Source: W-Chloroflexi-9 sp045863195 (lineage in GTDB: Bacteria > Chloroflexota > Dehalococcoidia > UBA2979). Taken from it: DNA of 64,000 bases. Where the stretch lies: NCBI GenBank assembly GCA_045863195.1, contig BTUI01000008.1:71006-135005 (forward strand). The letters run 5' to 3'. Position 1 is the first letter of the stretch; each line of letters begins with the position of its first letter. A program made the translations under genes and the position numbers. The notes below the pieces were generated by a model. The model searched no databases. It worked only from the letters and a program-made list of their open reading frames with translations, and was not told the DNA's origin. Shown one piece after another: positions 60,663 to 64,000 of this stretch.

Positions 60663-62000
60663 ATGGGCGGACGCGATGCCGTGAGCGGCGTCGACTGGAA
60701 GGCCGTTCAGCGCGAGGCGCTGGCGATCTTCCAGGCGTACCTCCGCATCGACACCTCCAACCCGCCGGGCCAGGAGGCCCCCGCCGCCCGGTTCCTCCAG
60801 CGGCTGTGCGAGGCGGAGGGCATCGAGACCCGCATCTTCGAGACCGCCCCCGGCCGCGAGATCCTGCACGCGCGCGTGCGTGGTGACGGTTCGCGTCGCA
60901 CGTTCATGCTCGCGAACCACACGGACGTGGTGCCGGTGGAGTCGTCGTACTGGACCGTACCGGCGTTCGAGGGGGTCGAGGTCGGCGGACGGGTATACGG
61001 CCGCGGCGCGGTCGACATGAAGAGCGTCGCCGTCATGCAGCTGATGGCGATGCTCCTGGTGAAGCGCCTCGGCCTGCCGTTGAAGCGCGACCTGGTTTTC
61101 TGTGCGGTCCCGGACGAGGAGGCGCTGGGCACGTACGGCATGGGCTGGCTCTGCGAGCACCACCCCGAACTCGTCGACGAGGTCGAGTTCGAGATGAACG
61201 AGGGCGGATCGGGATCGAGTGAGTTCCAGGGCTCCGACCGCCCGATCTTCTTCGTCGCCACCAGCGAGAAGCAGGTGTGCTGGCTGCGCCTCACCGCGGT
61301 GGGCGTGCCGGGCCACGGCAGCATCCCGCACCCACCGGAGCACAACTCCGCGCTCCGCCTGGCGCGCGCGCTGCAGCGCCTCGCGGAGTGGGAGCGCCCG
61401 ATCACCGTCACGCCGCCGACCGAGGCGTGGCTGGACCGCCTGGCTGCGGCGGGGATGATGCCGCCCCGCACGGAGCGGACGGCGGTGGAGACGATCATCA
61501 ACGCCTCCGCGCCGATGCGCGCGATGTTCTCGAACACGCTCAACGTCACGATGATCGAGAGCGGCATCAAGGCGAACGTGATCCCGGCGCGGAGCAGCGC
61601 CGTGCTGGACTGCCGGCTGCTGCCCGGCCAGTCGCGGGAGGGGTGGCGGCAGCAGGTGATCGCCCGCCTCGATGATCCCACCATCGAGGTGACGTTCCAC
61701 GAGCAGACAGACGAACTGGAGCCGGTGCCGGTCCCATGGGACACGGAACTCTACCGGGTGATCGAGTCCGTGGTGACGGAGGCGGTGGAGGGCGCGGTGG
61801 TAGTGCCCGGCATGACCATCGGCGGCACGGACAACCGCTTCCTGCGCGCGCGGGGCGTCCCCGCGTACGGGTTCGTGCCGTGCATCCTCAGCATGGAGGA
61901 GCGCTCCGGCTTCCACGGGAACGACGAGTTCATCACCGTGGAGAACCTGAACATGGGCTGCGAACTGACCTTCGAGATCGTCCGCCGGATGTGCACCTGA
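60663..62000 (+). CDS. M20-family zinc metallopeptidase / amidohydrolase
   Basis: A 445-residue M20 protein of the ArgE/DapE/carboxypeptidase G2 family. Metal ligands are H86-x-D88 (ANHTDVVP), D118 in GRGAVDMKS, the catalytic E152 with ligand E153 in VPDEEALGT, and the late histidine in the TTGTDN-like GGTDNRFLRARGVPAYGF region. The lid domain contains GHGSIPHPPEHNSA. The substrate cannot be fixed between amino-acid deacylation and dipeptide hydrolysis. ATG 60663 has GGAGGGG nine bases upstream, preferred to GTG 60645. Confidence 0.85.
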   Translation: MGGRDAVSGVDWKAVQREALAIFQAYLRIDTSNPPGQEAPAARFLQRLCEAEGIETRIFETAPGREILHARVRGDGSRRTFMLANHTDVVPVESSYWTVPAFEGVEVGGRVYGRGAVDMKSVAVMQLMAMLLVKRLGLPLKRDLVFCAVPDEEALGTYGMGWLCEHHPELVDEVEFEMNEGGSGSSEFQGSDRPIFFVATSEKQVCWLRLTAVGVPGHGSIPHPPEHNSALRLARALQRLAEWERPITVTPPTEAWLDRLAAAGMMPPRTERTAVETIINASAPMRAMFSNTLNVTMIESGIKANVIPARSSAVLDCRLLPGQSREGWRQQVIARLDDPTIEVTFHEQTDELEPVPVPWDTELYRVIESVVTEAVEGAVVVPGMTIGGTDNRFLRARGVPAYGFVPCILSMEERSGFHGNDEFITVENLNMGCELTFEIVRRMCT

Positions 62001-62004
62001 CGCG

Positions 62005-62940
62005 CTAGGCGCGTCGCCCGGGGTCCAGCGCGGCCATCTGCGCCGCCAGCAGCGAGAGGCGCGGCGTGTCGACGCCCAACGCACGCGCCCGGCGGAGCGG
62101 TTCCGCGAAGATCGCGTCCACCTCCAGCGGCCGTCCGTCCACGAAGTCGATCATCGTGCTCGGGCGGTAGACGGCCATGGCGTCGGTCGTCGCCATCATC
62201 TGCGGGACGATCGTGGCGGGCAGGCGCGTGGACGACCCGTGCGCGGCGAGGTCTGCGTCGCCCGCGGCCACGACCTCCCGCATGATCGCCTCGGCCTCCG
62301 CGCGCAGGGCGGGGTCATGCATGATCACGTCGGTCGTCACGCCTCCGGCGGTGACGGCGAGGCCGTTGAACGGGATGTTCCAGCACAACTTGCGCCAGCG
62401 CGCCTCCAGCAGCACGGACGCGACATCGACCGTCACGGTGGCGCCAGCCCAGAGCGCGCGGGCGACCTCCACCTCGGCGGTGTCGTCCTCGAGGTGCCCG
62501 ATCGCGATCGCGCCGTAGTCCAGGTGGAGGATGGTGCCGGGGTCGCCGCGGTTGATGCAGGTGAACGCGAGGCCGCCGAAGACGCGCCGCCGGCCGAACC
62601 ACGCCGCGAAGCGGTCTTCCAGGCCAAGGCCGTTCATCAGCACCAGGATGCGCGTCGACTCGCCCACGCACGGCTCGATGAGGGCCCGTGCCTCCTCGAT
62701 CGCGGTCGCCTTCAGCGCGCAGATCACCCAGTCCGCGGGGCCGATCTCCGCGCTGCTGCGGTGGATGAGCGGGGCGTCCAGGTGGAAGTCGCCGTCCTTC
62801 GAGCGCACGTCGAACCCGCCCGCGGCCACCGCGTCGAAGTCGCGGCGAAGGAGGAAGTGCACCTCGTGCCCCGCCTGCGCGAGGCGCGCCCCGTAGTAGG
62901 CGCCGACCGCGCCGGACCCGATGACCGCGACGCGACTCAT
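62005..62940 (-). CDS. ketopantoate reductase-family (PanE/ApbA) oxidoreductase
   Basis: 311 residues. N-terminal Rossmann loop GSGAVGAYYGARLA at 8-21, the VLMNGLGLEDR segment, and the C-terminal helical domain with KLCWNIPFNGLAV (catalytic lysine region) and STMIDFVDGRPLEVDAI, which is very typical of PanE family members. It reduces ketopantoate to pantoate or related 2-keto acids with NADPH. PanE proper and paralogues are hard to separate from sequence alone. It overlaps the next gene by four bases (ATGA), giving a two-gene operon with the quinone reductase. Confidence 0.85.
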   Translation of the reverse strand: MSRVAVIGSGAVGAYYGARLAQAGHEVHFLLRRDFDAVAAGGFDVRSKDGDFHLDAPLIHRSSAEIGPADWVICALKATAIEEARALIEPCVGESTRILVLMNGLGLEDRFAAWFGRRRVFGGLAFTCINRGDPGTILHLDYGAIAIGHLEDDTAEVEVARALWAGATVTVDVASVLLEARWRKLCWNIPFNGLAVTAGGVTTDVIMHDPALRAEAEAIMREVVAAGDADLAAHGSSTRLPATIVPQMMATTDAMAVYRPSTMIDFVDGRPLEVDAIFAEPLRRARALGVDTPRLSLLAAQMAALDPGRRA

Positions 62941-63917
62941 GCGCCGTCCGGACGGATGCGCACCACGACCTTGCCGGTGGAGCGGCGGTCGCGCAGCAGC
63001 CGCATCGCCTCGATCGCCTGCTCGAAGGGGAAGGTGGCCGAGACGAGCGGGCGCAGGCGGCCCTCGGCGTACCAGCGGAGCAGTTCCACGAGCGCCTCCT
63101 GCACGGCCTCCGGCCGGCGGCGGCGCACCTGCCCGAGGCTGAAGCCGAGGGCGGCGGCGTCCTTCACCAGCAGGTGGTTGGCGGGGATCTGCGGCACGGT
63201 GCCGCTCGCGAACCCGATCACGAGGATGCGTCCGCCCGGCCGGATGACACGGAGCGAGGCGGTGAACAGGTCGCCGCCCACCGGGTCGTAGACCACGTCC
63301 GCGCCGCCCGTCAGCGCCAGCACCTGCTCGCGTACCTCGCCGTCCGACCGTACGAGGTGGTCGGCGCCGTGCTGGCGGGCGACCTCCAGCTTGTCGTCGG
63401 AGGAGGCGGTGGCGATCACGGTCGCGCCGGCGGCCTTGCCGACCTCGACGGCGGTGAGTCCCACGCCGCCCGAGGCGCCGTGGACCAGTAGCACCTCGCC
63501 CGGTTCAAGGCGGGCGCGGTGGCGGAGGGCCAGGTGGGAGGTGGCGTACACCACGGGGAAGGAGGCGGCGGTGTCCCAGTCCATCGCGTCCGGGATGCGG
63601 GCGACGTCACGTGCGGGTGCGACGACCTCCTCCGCGTAGCCGCCGAAGTCGAGGAAGGCGAGGACGCGGTCGCCGGGTGCGACGTGGGTGACGCCGGGGG
63701 CGACCTCCAGCACGGTGCCGGCGGCCTCCATGCCGGGGGAGAAGGGGTGAGCGGGCTTTTCCTGGTACTCGCCGCGTGCGATGAGCAGGTCGGCGAAGTT
63801 CACCCCAGCCGCGTGGACGGCGATGCGAACGCCGCCGGCCGTCAGGACGGGCTGCGGGGCATCCTCGATGCGGAGCGACTCGATCTCACCGGGGGCGTGG
63901 CAGAGCAGGGCGCGCAT
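62937..63917 (-). CDS. NADPH:quinone oxidoreductase-like MDR protein
   Basis: A 326-residue zinc-independent medium-chain reductase. GVNFADLLIARGEY, GMEAAGTVLEVAPG, the NADPH loop HGASGGVGLTAVEVG and GKVVVRI at the end are quinone-oxidoreductase (NQR/QorA) traits. Cysteine and histidine zinc ligands are absent. It precedes PanE by overlap, and both read leftward from the window end. It is a distant relative of the reductase at 22854. The physiological substrate is unknown. Confidence 0.85.
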   Translation of the reverse strand: MRALLCHAPGEIESLRIEDAPQPVLTAGGVRIAVHAAGVNFADLLIARGEYQEKPAHPFSPGMEAAGTVLEVAPGVTHVAPGDRVLAFLDFGGYAEEVVAPARDVARIPDAMDWDTAASFPVVYATSHLALRHRARLEPGEVLLVHGASGGVGLTAVEVGKAAGATVIATASSDDKLEVARQHGADHLVRSDGEVREQVLALTGGADVVYDPVGGDLFTASLRVIRPGGRILVIGFASGTVPQIPANHLLVKDAAALGFSLGQVRRRRPEAVQEALVELLRWYAEGRLRPLVSATFPFEQAIEAMRLLRDRRSTGKVVVRIRPDGA

Positions 63918-64000
63918 GCGGGGGGGCTAACCGCTCCCGCCGGCGCGGCCGGGTGGTGGGCGCGAGGCCGCCGCCGCGTCCGAGGCCGCGGCGGCCGCCG
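63918..64000. other. window-end intergenic DNA
   Basis: 83 bases of very G+C-rich sequence before the start of the quinone reductase. No gene or clear signal; the next gene beyond the window is not visible. Confidence 0.3.

Overview
The window is a gene-dense, very G+C-rich bacterial chromosome segment. It has about 66 protein genes, short spacers, many ATGA/GTGA start-stop overlaps, and no rRNA or tRNA that I can see. The gene content points to an aerobic, menaquinone-using heterotroph. Relevant genes are menF-D-H-A-C-E, a SUF iron-sulfur operon with SufU and a SufT-like protein, a three-subunit glycolate oxidase, acetyl-CoA synthetase and citrate synthase. The sufC-B-D-Rieske-S-U order, the collagen-like secreted protein and the lipoproteins fit a deep-branching Chloroflexota lineage best, with Actinomycetota as the main alternative. 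This taxonomic call is inference, not demonstrated.

Layout. 1-7.3 kb: a MaoC hydratase, then an eight-gene suf operon (sufR-C-B-D-Rieske-S-U-sufT) whose AT-rich promoter carries repeats that look like an operator. 7.3-14.7 kb: a degenerate Rieske-like membrane protein, a Tat-lipoprotein oligopeptide/nickel-type binding protein, glcD-E-F, and a CysQ-like phosphatase. 14.7-26 kb: a 30-residue PAAK-repeat protein, a methyltransferase/cupredoxin pair, an MFS exporter, a LonB/APC permease/HAD operon, reductases and hydrolases. 26-38 kb: a transglutaminase-like protein, DinB, citrate synthase, two lipoproteins, acsA, a CapA-like protein, a phosphotriesterase, an M28-like protein and a matrixin. Two patches here have visibly lower G+C and carry nucleases: a DUF91-type protein behind citrate synthase, and a single-HKD PLD protein with a small partner. 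39.4-47.2 kb: the menaquinone operon. 47.2-54.5 kb: a collagen-like protein, a PHP-hotdog fusion with a MaoC partner, a DsbA/FrnE-family protein, a DUF1003 protein, a 41-residue basic protein, a serine hydrolase and RNase D. 54.5-64 kb: two MFS transporters, a UvrA-like ABC protein, a VOC/AraC pair, an M20 peptidase and a PanE/quinone oxidoreductase pair.

The most striking item is the DsbA/FrnE-family gene at 50550-51224 (minus strand). Its reading frame is intact except for one TGA at the first cysteine of the CxxC redox motif, so it would read U-P-W-C. Starting 14 bases after that TGA is an 8-bp hairpin with a GUG loop, placed and shaped like a bacterial SECIS element. I read this as a selenoprotein. 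Other items worth attention are the PHP-hotdog fusion, repeated leaderless-promoter spacing (TANNNT 6-8 bases before ATG), two small genes of 30 and 41 residues, a solitary type I-E-like CRISPR repeat next to a terminator, and several enzyme relatives that have lost metal ligands.
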